Under the pieces are notes generated by a model. That model searched no databases. It was not told where the DNA came from and saw nothing but the letters and a program-made list of their open reading frames with translations. A stretch of 33,631 bases of DNA from the IMG/VR virus record IMGVR_UViG_3300006752_000106, positions 1 through 33,631 of that record. One strand, written 5' to 3'. How positions within the stretch are numbered: position 1 is the stretch's first letter; the number at the start of each line of letters is the position of its first letter. The translations under genes were made by a program, and so were the position numbers. Source of the DNA: a virus. Below, in pieces: positions 6,908-12,928 of this stretch.

Positions 6908-7352
6908 ACCCAAGAGAAGACGTAAGCCTACCAACAAGAAAAGTCTAGGTAAGTTTAGGTCAGGTCTTGAGGCTAACAATGCTACCTTCTTAAAGAACAA
7001 GAGGATCGACTACCAGTATGAGTCAGTAAGGATAGAGTGGGTTATCTCACATAAGTATCTTCCTGACTTCATACTACCTAATGGTATCGTAATTGAAACC
7101 AAAGGTAGGTTTGTGTCAGCAGACAGGAGGAAGCATCTCCAGATTAAGAAGCAGCACCCTGAGATAGACATTAGATTTGTCTTCAGCAATAGCAAGGCTA
7201 AGCTATACAAAGGTAGTAAGTCTACCTACGCTGATTGGTGTATCAAGAACGACTTTAAGTTCGATGACAAACTCATACCAACAGCTTGGCTAAAGGAGGA
7301 AACTAATGAAGCATCTCTTAATTCACTGGGTTGTAGATGGTCCTTACGTTAA
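6891..7352 (+). CDS. Endonuclease I, Holliday-junction resolvase (T7 gp3-like)
   Basis: Cuts branched DNA and Holliday junctions and helps degrade host DNA. The 153-aa product (T7: 149 aa) has the family's catalytic set with T7 spacing: E27 in SGLE, D59 in YLPDF, E69 and K71 in IETKG. It is followed by typical HLQIKKQHPEIDIRFVFSNS and DKLIPTAWLKEE segments. I choose ATG 6891, which overlaps the exonuclease gene by 17 nt; the longer frame upstream (to 6780) reads through that gene out of phase and lacks family similarity. Pairing with the Cas4-like exonuclease mirrors the gp3/gp6 pair of T7. Confidence 0.95.
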   Translation: MTYSFRPKRRRKPTNKKSLGKFRSGLEANNATFLKNKRIDYQYESVRIEWVISHKYLPDFILPNGIVIETKGRFVSADRRKHLQIKKQHPEIDIRFVFSNSKAKLYKGSKSTYADWCIKNDFKFDDKLIPTAWLKEETNEASLNSLGCRWSLR

Positions 7353-7563
7353 CCCTGACAAAGAAGAAGGTGGTTATATAAACCTTTGTAGAATTGAGGA
7401 TTCAACTACCAACATTGCAGAAGTTGAGGTTCACTACGAAACGTATGATGATGCACTCGAACCTGTCATACATTTTACAAAGAGCATTGAACCTTTAAAC
7501 CTTATTTGTTTGGACCCTGACAACCTTATGAAAACTATTGAGGATGAAGAGGATGAGACATGA
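7306..7563 (+). CDS. Acidic hypothetical protein, 85 aa
   Basis: The start has an excellent AAAGGAGG ribosome-binding site inside the end of the endonuclease I gene, giving a 47-nt overlap. The product begins with a hydrophobic strand (MKHLLIHWVVDGPYV), has an alternating beta-type middle and ends in a very acidic tail (KTIEDEEDET). No family recognised. Overlap on both sides suggests coupled translation with the resolvase. Confidence 0.6.
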   Translation: MKHLLIHWVVDGPYVNPDKEEGGYINLCRIEDSTTNIAEVEVHYETYDDALEPVIHFTKSIEPLNLICLDPDNLMKTIEDEEDET

Positions 7564-7735
7564 CATAGCTGAGCTTGCTAGAGTACTTAGTTTAAGCTAC
7601 AGTTTAGAAGACATAACAGAGATATCTGATATCGAAGAAGAAGCAATCGTTAGGCTCCTAATCTTTGAAGGGTTGATCGACTTGGAGGATTACTTCAGTG
7701 ACAACGATTACCTAAACGAAGAGGAGGATAACTAA
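7553..7735 (+). CDS. Small acidic protein, possible helix-turn-helix, 60 aa
   Basis: Of the possible starts I prefer ATG 7553 because TTGAGG (7538-7543) lies at suitable distance; ATG 7544 and TTG 7538 would add a few basic residues. The product is helical, with IAELARVL, a turn, then ITEISDIEEEAIVRLLIFEGLI, which could fold as a small winged helix or helix-turn-helix. The tail is acidic (SDNDYLNEEEDN), unusual for a DNA binder. The assignment is tentative. It ends immediately before the HNH endonuclease gene. Confidence 0.5.
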   Translation: MRHDIAELARVLSLSYSLEDITEISDIEEEAIVRLLIFEGLIDLEDYFSDNDYLNEEEDN

Positions 7736-8371
7736 ATGGCTCATGCTAACCCTGAGGATACAAAAGCCTACAACAAAGCCTACTATGAAAAGAACAAGGA
7801 GGAGCTTAGAGCCAAGAACAAAGCCTACAGAGAAAAGATCAAGGAGAGGCTTAAAACCTACAGCAAAGCCTACTATGAAAAGAACAAGGAGGAGCTTAAC
7901 GCCAAGAACAAAGCCTACCGAGAGAAGAATAAGGAGAGGCTTAAAGCCTACAGAGAAAAGAATAAGGAGAAGATCAGAGCCTACACTAAAAAGTACAAGG
8001 AGAAGCATTATGCCAATCAATTAAAAAGATTGTATGGCATAGGGTTACATGAGTACAACCTTATGCTTACTGAGCAAAAGGGTAAGTGTGCTTGCTGCGG
8101 CATTCACCAAAATGAGTTAACTAGAAATTTTGCTGTTGACCACGATCACGATACTGGGTTAATAAGAGGTTTGCTTTGTGGTAACTGCAACACAGCTATC
8201 GGAAAATTAGGTGACAACATTGAAGGTCTTATGAGGGCTTTAAACTATCTTGAGAAACATGAACTAACAAAGGAAAGAAAAACAAATGAGCATGTCGTAC
8301 AAGTCAAACCTAAACCCAATGTTCAGGTCAAAGTTCAGCGAGGACATCTTCAATCACAAGTACCGACATGA
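7736..8371 (+). CDS. Endonuclease VII-type HNH nuclease with long charged repeat arm
   Basis: The C-terminal half (about 100-165) has the endonuclease VII/HNH signature: zinc pairs CACC (C118, C121) and CGNC (C148, C151) around VDHDHDTGLIRGLLC (135-148). The N-terminal 95 residues are two near-identical 30-aa repeats (14-43, 44-73) and part of a third, all Lys/Glu-rich and probably a long helix. Such free-standing HNH genes often behave as homing endonucleases beside conserved phage genes. This one abuts and overlaps the RNR gene by 86 nt, so its last 29 or so codons also encode the RNR start region. A resolving or packaging role is possible but less likely, as endonuclease I is already present. 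Confidence 0.8.
   Translation: MAHANPEDTKAYNKAYYEKNKEELRAKNKAYREKIKERLKTYSKAYYEKNKEELNAKNKAYREKNKERLKAYREKNKEKIRAYTKKYKEKHYANQLKRLYGIGLHEYNLMLTEQKGKCACCGIHQNELTRNFAVDHDHDTGLIRGLLCGNCNTAIGKLGDNIEGLMRALNYLEKHELTKERKTNEHVVQVKPKPNVQVKVQRGHLQSQVPT
7775..7954 (+). repeat. 90-bp tandem repeat inside the HNH gene
   Basis: Two adjacent 90-bp units (7775-7864 and 7865-7954) are nearly identical and in frame, each encoding a 30-aa block beginning KAYYEKNKEEL. A degenerate partial third unit follows (KAYREKNKEKI and onwards). The high identity at DNA level points to a recent duplication, and copy number may vary between relatives. Confidence 0.8.
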
Positions 8372-9974
8372 AGGTTGTGAGACTTGGGAAGCCCTAGCTA
8401 AGACCCTAGTGGATGACGTATGTGGTGACCTAATGACTAGGGATGAATGCACAGACCTAGCTAAGGCTATCACTGACATGAAGTTCATCCCCGGTGGTAG
8501 GTATCTGTACTACGCAGGAAGACAAAATAAGTTCTTCAATAACTGTTACCTACTTAAGGCAGAAGAAGACAGCAGACAAGACTGGGCTAACCTAAGCTGG
8601 AAGTCTGAGTCATGCCTTATGACAGGTGGTGGTATTGGTGTAGACTACAGTGTGTACCGACATGAAGGCGCACCCATCCAACGTACAGGGGGTCAGGCTT
8701 CTGGTCCTATCCCTAAGATGCAGATGATTAACGAGATAGGTCGTAGGGTTATGCAAGGTGGTAGCCGCAGGTCAGCTATCTATGCTTCCCTCAACTGGAA
8801 ACACCAAGACATAAATAACTTCCTAAGTTCTAAGGACTGGGGTAGTATGCCAGTAGGTAACACAGGTAAGTCTCTGTGGGATATTAAGCAGGATGACTTC
8901 AACTTCCCTGCACCTATGGATATGACTAACATTAGTGTCAACTACGATACTGAGTGGCTGCTGAACTACTACGAAACAGGGCAAGTAGGTAAGGTCTTTG
9001 AGGAGAACGTACTACAGGCTATGAAGACTGCTGAGCCTGGGTTTAGCTTCAACTTCTTCGACAAGGAAAATGAAACCCTACGGAACGCCTGTACTGAAGT
9101 GACCAGCGCTGATGACAGTGACGTATGCAATCTAGGTTCTCTTAACTTTGGTAGGATCGAAAGCCTATCTGAGTTGTCTGATCTAGTTGGACTATCAACT
9201 AAGTTCCTCATCTGTGGCACACTCAAAGCCCACCTACCGTATGAGAAGGTACATGAAACACGAGAAAAAAACAGACGACTGGGCTTGGGTTTTATGGGAG
9301 TACACGAATGGCTCATTAAGAGAAACTACAAGTATGAGGTTACGCAGGAGCTTCATTCGTGGTTGTCAGTATATAAAGGAGTCAGTGACAAAGTATCTAA
9401 GGCGTTTGCTGAAGAGCTATCTGTATCTACTCCCGTGGCTAACAGGGCTATTGCTCCAACTGGTAGTATTGGTATTCTTGCTGGTACATCTACCGGAGTA
9501 GAACCTATCTTTGCTGTAGCCTACAAGCGTAGATACCTCAAAGGAACTAACCGCTGGGTCTATCAGTACGTTGTTGACTCAGCAGCACAGGAACTCATTG
9601 ACCTGTACGGAGCCAACCCTGAGAGCGTTGAGTCAGCCCTTGACTTAGCTTCTGACTACGAACGTCGTATGAGCTTCCAAGCTGACGTTCAGGACTACGT
9701 TGATATGAGTATATCCTCAACGATTAATCTTCCTGCTTGGGGTAGTAAGCTCAACAACGAAGACACAGTACCTGAGTTCTCTAAGACCCTAGCTAAATAC
9801 GCAGGTAGGCTGAGAGGGTTTACTTGTTATCCTGACGGCAGTAGGGGTGGACAGCCGCTAACATCTGTGCCATACACTGAAGCCGTTGAGAAACTAGGTG
9901 AGGAGTTTGATGAGCATGTTGAGACACACGATATCTGCGACATCTCAGGATCAGGAGGAAGTTGTGGGGTCTAA
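8286..9974 (+). CDS. nrdJ: Adenosylcobalamin-dependent ribonucleotide reductase, class II
   Basis: Reduces ribonucleotides to deoxyribonucleotides for phage DNA synthesis using host vitamin B12 coenzyme, with no second subunit. In 562 aa the redox pair is C87 (NNCYL) and C281 (VCNLGS), and the active-site triad is N267-C269-E271 in NACTEV. APTGSIG and the C-terminal regenerating cysteines C551 and C560 (CDISGSGGSCGV) are also present. Absence of an NrdB-type gene and this pattern fit class II. It is shorter than the bacterial monomeric enzyme (about 740 aa), as phage versions often are. AAAGGA upstream of ATG 8286 supports this start, which lies inside the HNH gene. Confidence 0.92.
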   Translation: MSMSYKSNLNPMFRSKFSEDIFNHKYRHEGCETWEALAKTLVDDVCGDLMTRDECTDLAKAITDMKFIPGGRYLYYAGRQNKFFNNCYLLKAEEDSRQDWANLSWKSESCLMTGGGIGVDYSVYRHEGAPIQRTGGQASGPIPKMQMINEIGRRVMQGGSRRSAIYASLNWKHQDINNFLSSKDWGSMPVGNTGKSLWDIKQDDFNFPAPMDMTNISVNYDTEWLLNYYETGQVGKVFEENVLQAMKTAEPGFSFNFFDKENETLRNACTEVTSADDSDVCNLGSLNFGRIESLSELSDLVGLSTKFLICGTLKAHLPYEKVHETREKNRRLGLGFMGVHEWLIKRNYKYEVTQELHSWLSVYKGVSDKVSKAFAEELSVSTPVANRAIAPTGSIGILAGTSTGVEPIFAVAYKRRYLKGTNRWVYQYVVDSAAQELIDLYGANPESVESALDLASDYERRMSFQADVQDYVDMSISSTINLPAWGSKLNNEDTVPEFSKTLAKYAGRLRGFTCYPDGSRGGQPLTSVPYTEAVEKLGEEFDEHVETHDICDISGSGGSCGV

Positions 9975-9975
9975 G

Positions 9976-10227
9976 ATGTGGGATCAATACCCAGAATCAG
10001 TCGATGTTGTTAACAAACCTCCTCATTACAACACAGGTGAGATTGAGTGCATCGAATACCTCAAGGATAACCTACCCGATCAAGCTTTCCTTGGGTACCT
10101 CGAAGGTAACACAAAGAAGTATCTCCATCGTTGGAGGTACAAAGGTAAGGCTTCGCAAGACTTAGAGAAGGCTAAGTGGTATCTTAGTTACCTTCAGCTT
10201 GAAGTAGCAAAAGGAGAAACCAAATGA
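9976..10227 (+). CDS. DUF3310-family protein (T7 gp1.7-related?), 83 aa
   Basis: The body, VNKPPHYNTGEIECIEYL through YLEGNTKKYLHRWRYKG and DLEKAKWYLSYL, is the DUF3310 pattern common in phages. My recollection is that T7 gp1.7, a nucleoside monophosphate kinase, carries the same domain; this short version may be only that part, so kinase activity is unproven. ATG 9976 is 1 nt after the RNR stop; the longer frame from 9898 runs inside RNR and is not needed. The place between RNR and thyX fits a role in nucleotide supply. Confidence 0.75.
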   Translation: MWDQYPESVDVVNKPPHYNTGEIECIEYLKDNLPDQAFLGYLEGNTKKYLHRWRYKGKASQDLEKAKWYLSYLQLEVAKGETK

Positions 10228-10682
10228 TTAGCTTCAGTATCAACATCTCTGATGACCAGAAGGATCAGATCGTAGTTGAGACACTCCTCAATGACTACTT
10301 CAGTGCTGAAGACCTAAGGCTTAAGGATGCAATCGAGACTATTCTTTCCTCTTGGTACATGCCTAAAGGAGAGTTTGACAAAGTTGTAGCTGAAAGAACA
10401 GAAGAGGCTAAGGAAAAGAAAACTAACAAAGAAAAGGATAAGGAGTCGTCCTACTACATTGATCCCCTACAAGGCTACAAGTGGGGTTTCCCTAAGCCTA
10501 TCTCCCAAGAGAATATCCTTGGTGATACTATGGAGTGGTTGAATAACAACGGCTACCCTAAGGAAGTTATAGATGGCTTTGGTAACCACTTTAAGTTTAC
10601 TATCTGGTCAGCCAAACCAACAAAGAGTGAGCAAAAGCCAAAGACCTATGAGTCTGTCTTAAGCAAACTGCTCGATGATTAG
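10224..10682 (+). CDS. Hypothetical protein, 152 aa
   Basis: Begins on an ATGA overlap with the DUF3310 gene and has AAAGGAG upstream. The N-terminal part (SINISDDQKDQIVVETLLNDYF) and a Lys/Glu-rich linker (KEKKTNKEKDKES) precede a C-terminal region with YIDPLQGYKWGFPKPI. No catalytic motif recognised. The last base of its TAG stop is the first base of the tRNA, so the mRNA 3' end and tRNA 5' end must be generated by cleavage at this point. Confidence 0.65.
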   Translation: MISFSINISDDQKDQIVVETLLNDYFSAEDLRLKDAIETILSSWYMPKGEFDKVVAERTEEAKEKKTNKEKDKESSYYIDPLQGYKWGFPKPISQENILGDTMEWLNNNGYPKEVIDGFGNHFKFTIWSAKPTKSEQKPKTYESVLSKLLDD

Positions 10683-10758
10683 TCTCCGTAGCTCTGCAGG
10701 ATAGAGCAACAGCCTTCTAAGCTGTGGGTCGTAGGTTCGAATCCTACCGGGGACGCCA
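10682..10758 (+). tRNA. tRNA-Arg, anticodon UCU
   Basis: The 77 nt fold as a full cloverleaf: acceptor GTCTCCG pairs with CGGGGAC (one G-U), D stem GCTC/GAGC, anticodon stem ACAGC/GCTGT around loop CTTCTAA, T stem GTAGG/CCTAC around TTCGAAT. Discriminator G and CCA are encoded. The anticodon TCT reads AGA (and AGG by wobble). These codons dominate in the dut gene (6 of 8 Arg). It shares its first base with the preceding stop codon and lies 27 nt before thyX, so it is probably cut out of the operon transcript. Confidence 0.95.
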
Positions 10759-10785
10759 AACTACTAACTCCAAAGGAGTAGACCA

Positions 10786-11466
10786 ATGACTTGTGAAGTT
10801 AATCTAGCTGGCTATACAAAGGCAACCAAAGGAATTGACGTAGGTGATAACTTTACTGACTTGATTGCCTACTACGCTAGAGTGTCTAACCCTACGTCTC
10901 AAATATCTGGGTTGAATAACTCTAAGCTCGTCCACTACTTGATTAACCACAAGCACTGGTCCCCTTTCGAAATGGTAAATGTGTGCCTAGACATAACGAC
11001 GACTAGGGATATAGCTAGACAACTACTCAGACATAAGTCTTTCACTGGGTTTCAGGAGTTCTCTCAGAGGTACGCAGCCACTGAGACTAACTCAGACAGA
11101 AGAGAGACTAGGCTACAGGATACAGTCAACAGACAGAACTCCTTACCTAATACAGATGCAGCTACTGAAATATGGTGGAAGTCCTCTCAGGATAAAGTCA
11201 TTGACCAGTGCTTCGACTTATACGACCAAGCCTTAAAGAGAGGCATAGCTAAGGAGCAGGCTAGAGCATTACTCCCTGAGGGTCTAACTAGAACTAGGTT
11301 GTTTGCTAATGCAAGTCTTAGGTCATGGATTCACTACATTGAACTGAGGACTCACGAGTCAACTCAGAAGGAACACAGGCGATTAGCTAGGGCGTGTGCT
11401 TTTGAAATAGCTAAGGTGTTCCCAGATATAACTGAGTTCGTTCAACCTGAGCTATCTAAACCTTAG
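10786..11466 (+). CDS. thyX: Flavin-dependent thymidylate synthase ThyX
   Basis: Methylates dUMP to dTMP with FAD, NADPH and methylene-tetrahydrofolate. The 226-aa product has normal length and shows HWSPFEM (57-63), the signature region RHKSFTGFQEFSQRY (82-96) and the C-terminal NASLRSWIHYIELR segment. The signature is usually RHR-X7/8-S; here the third residue is Lys (RHK-X8-S), a conservative change in the substrate/flavin site. AAAGGAG precedes the ATG. With dUTPase upstream and RNR it closes a deoxyuridine-to-thymidine route. It is the last gene of the rightward arm. Confidence 0.95.
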   Translation: MTCEVNLAGYTKATKGIDVGDNFTDLIAYYARVSNPTSQISGLNNSKLVHYLINHKHWSPFEMVNVCLDITTTRDIARQLLRHKSFTGFQEFSQRYAATETNSDRRETRLQDTVNRQNSLPNTDAATEIWWKSSQDKVIDQCFDLYDQALKRGIAKEQARALLPEGLTRTRLFANASLRSWIHYIELRTHESTQKEHRRLARACAFEIAKVFPDITEFVQPELSKP

Positions 11467-11485
11467 AGGCTACCTAAAAAAGAAA

Positions 11486-11517
11486 AAGGGGAGGACCAAT
11501 CCAATGGCTCTCCCCTT
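11486..11517. terminator. Bidirectional intrinsic terminator between converging arms
   Basis: AAGGGGAG (11486-11493) pairs perfectly with CTCCCCTT (11510-11517), and CCA/TGG inside can extend the stem. On the + strand AGTTTTAT follows. On the - strand the preceding A-rich run (ACCTAAAAAAGAAAA region) becomes a T-rich run. It lies 20 nt after thyX and 9 nt before the end of the last leftward gene, so it can stop both transcripts. Confidence 0.85.
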
Positions 11518-11525
11518 AGTTTTAT

Positions 11526-11624
11526 CTACTTCATTTTCTTCTTAGGCTTTTTCTTCTTTTCTTCTTTCTTCTTCTTGGTAGCGTTCTTGTAGGGCATTGG
11601 ACCCTTACCTTTGGAGTACGGCAT
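11526..11624 (-). CDS. 32-aa lysine-rich peptide (basic cassette, gene 5)
   Basis: MPYSKGKGPMPYKNAT is followed by an almost unbroken Lys tail; 15 of 32 residues are Lys and only 2 are acidic. It starts 2 nt after the stop of the 74-aa basic gene and AAAGGAAAT lies before the ATG. It is the last gene of the late operon, just before the terminator. A net charge this high suggests binding to DNA, RNA or membranes. No catalytic role is plausible at this size. Confidence 0.6.
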   Translation of the reverse strand: MPYSKGKGPMPYKNATKKKKEEKKKKPKKKMK

Positions 11625-11626
11625 AG

Positions 11627-11851
11627 TTATTTCCTTTTCTTTCCACTTGCTGTTGTTGACCACTTAACCTTCTTAGGTCCGGTCTTCTTAGCTGCTTCCT
11701 TCTTTGTAATTTTAGAAGCAACACTCTTAGGTCTACATGCTGGGTAAGGTCTTTTGGATTTACCTTTAGCTGACTTCCTACCGCATGGCTTACCTGTCTT
11801 TACGTCAGTCCACTGTTCAGAGAACCACTTACCTAAACCTCCTTTCGCCAT
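11627..11851 (-). CDS. 74-aa basic protein (basic cassette, gene 4)
   Basis: The product has 20 Lys and 4 Arg against 3 acidic residues. A conserved-looking N-terminal block, GGLGKWFSEQWTDVKTGKPCGR, and YPACRPK contain two cysteines that might bind metal; a KKxGPKKVKWST tail follows. I recall similar short proteins (the TDVKTGKPCGR block) in other marine phages as an uncharacterised DUF, but cannot verify this. It starts on TAATG coupling with the 56-aa gene (shared T at 11851). Function unknown; nucleic-acid binding is the obvious guess. Confidence 0.75.
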   Translation of the reverse strand: MAKGGLGKWFSEQWTDVKTGKPCGRKSAKGKSKRPYPACRPKSVASKITKKEAAKKTGPKKVKWSTTASGKKRK

Positions 11852-12021
11852 TACTTCTTAGCTTTCTTTTTCGATGCCGCACTCAGGTCTTTAAAGTGGT
11901 ACAAACGCTTACTAGTTTTACCGTGTGTCTTACCTGAATGAACTTGGCCATTTGGCATCTTGTGAGTATTGCCTTTATACTCTGTGCCATCTCTTAAATA
12001 ATGTTTAACACCCTTAGCCAT
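11851..12021 (-). CDS. 56-aa basic protein (basic cassette, gene 3)
   Basis: Begins ATG 12021 (MAKGVKHYLRDG) and ends in KKKAKK, with 13 Lys, 2 Arg and 3 acidic residues. The central GTEYKGNTHKMPNGQVHSGKT is rich in Gly, His and Thr and looks like a small conserved domain, with five His in the protein. Both ends use TAATG junctions (12021 and 11851), so it is translationally coupled to its neighbours. I know similar short phage proteins but no function. Confidence 0.75.
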   Translation of the reverse strand: MAKGVKHYLRDGTEYKGNTHKMPNGQVHSGKTHGKTSKRLYHFKDLSAASKKKAKK

Positions 12022-12200
12022 TATCTTTTACCTTTCTTAGAGACTTTATTGTTACCACCTTTCCAGCCTCCGCCTTTACCTTTGTACCACTTAGCAGCCC
12101 AAGCATTAGCATACGCTGAAGGGTAGACTTTAAACTTCTTCTTAGCCGCAGCCTTAGCCTTAGACCAAAGAGATGGATTAGTTGGAGTTGCTTTAGCCAT
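12021..12200 (-). CDS. 59-aa basic protein with no acidic residue (DUF5872-like; basic cassette, gene 2)
   Basis: The 59 residues include 15 Lys and 1 Arg and no Asp or Glu. The block KKKFKVYPSAYANAWAAKWYKGKGGGW is a recognisable phage pattern (YPSAYANAWA...KWYK), which I associate tentatively with DUF5872. Aromatic residues between lysines fit nucleic-acid stacking. I choose ATG 12200 (TAATG with the upstream stop) over GTG 12206. Tail NNKVSKKGKR. Function unknown. Confidence 0.78.
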   Translation of the reverse strand: MAKATPTNPSLWSKAKAAAKKKFKVYPSAYANAWAAKWYKGKGGGWKGGNNKVSKKGKR

Positions 12201-12469
12201 TACCACTTCACCTTATTAGCCCAGTACGCAGCAGACATCTTACCCTTCTTGATATTCTTAGCGTGTCTAGCTTTGAAGGACTTCTTTCTAGCCTTGTCCT
12301 TAGCTGACTTAGGGCTTTTACCTGCACCTGATACACCTTGTTGACCAAACCTAATGATCTTTTCTTTGCCGTTAGCACAAGCCTTAACCACATGAGACTT
12401 AGTAGCATGACCTGAGGTACGCTTAGGTTTGTTACACTTCATTTTAGATTTTTCTATTTGCTTAGCCAT
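12200..12469 (-). CDS. 89-aa basic protein (basic cassette, gene 1)
   Basis: First and longest member of the cassette: 23 Lys and 4 Arg, with 3 acidic residues. KCNKPKRTSGHATKSHVVKACANGKEKIIRFGQQGVSG is split by two cysteines (11 and 31) and three histidines; then KKSFKARHAKNIKKGKMSAAYWANKVKW. The SFKARH..NI..G..SAAYWANK end is familiar from other marine phage genomes as an uncharacterised protein. GAGGT precedes ATG 12469, 5 nt after the end of the holin-like gene. It probably binds nucleic acid; it may be packaged in the virion or act late on host DNA. Confidence 0.78.
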   Translation of the reverse strand: MAKQIEKSKMKCNKPKRTSGHATKSHVVKACANGKEKIIRFGQQGVSGAGKSPKSAKDKARKKSFKARHAKNIKKGKMSAAYWANKVKW

Positions 12470-12474
12470 AGTCT

Positions 12475-12918
12475 TTACCTCGCGTTCTTAACCATAGATG
12501 CACCAAAGTACATACCTATGATAGCCCCAAGTAGGTGGGTATCTAAGGGTGTGATGACCAACCCAGTTAGTGCCTGCCATGTAGTCTCCTCAGTCCCCTC
12601 AGTAAGGAACAAGAAGCCTGGATTCCATTCAGTGTACCCTACTGTGACAGGTATCTCAGGCCAGAAGACAGCTACAATCTTAGGCCAGACTATGATAGCA
12701 GCTACAGATGCAAGAGCTATGATCCTACGAGTAACTTGGAACCCCTTGTTCTCGTACCTCCTAGCTAGGTCTGTAGCTTCTGACTGTGCAGATAGTCCTT
12801 CGATGGCCCTGTTGAATGCCTCTTGTTTGGACTTAGCTGCTTGGCCCCAGAGTGTCATAACTCCTGACAACAACCCTGAGCCTAGCATTGTGATTAGTTC
12901 TAATGGTAATCCACCCAT
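12475..12918 (-). CDS. Membrane protein, holin candidate, 147 aa
   Basis: Three hydrophobic stretches can be seen: about 5-23 (LELITMLGSGLLSGVMTLW), 66-86 (IIALASVAAIIVWPKIVAVFW) and 119-143 (LVITPLDTHLLGAIIGMYF). A charged, helical segment (QAAKSKQEAFNRAIEGL) lies between the first two. Size, segments and a site beside the virion lysin fit a holin that permeabilises the inner membrane for lysis. Similar proteins (IIVWPK, VGYTEW, TPLDTHLLG) occur in marine podoviruses. No experiment I know proves the role. AAGGAG precedes the ATG. Confidence 0.7.
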   Translation of the reverse strand: MGGLPLELITMLGSGLLSGVMTLWGQAAKSKQEAFNRAIEGLSAQSEATDLARRYENKGFQVTRRIIALASVAAIIVWPKIVAVFWPEIPVTVGYTEWNPGFLFLTEGTEETTWQALTGLVITPLDTHLLGAIIGMYFGASMVKNAR

Positions 12919-12928
12919 GGTCTACTCC

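Noticed and set aside
7712-8020. 102-aa antisense ORF full of Leu/Val/Phe over the endonuclease repeats
   Set aside because: Its hydrophobic pattern is the direct complement of the Lys/Glu-rich tandem repeats on the other strand.
9898-9975. Longer N-terminus of the DUF3310 protein
   Set aside because: These codons lie within the RNR 3' end and add no family similarity; ATG 9976 follows the RNR stop by one base.
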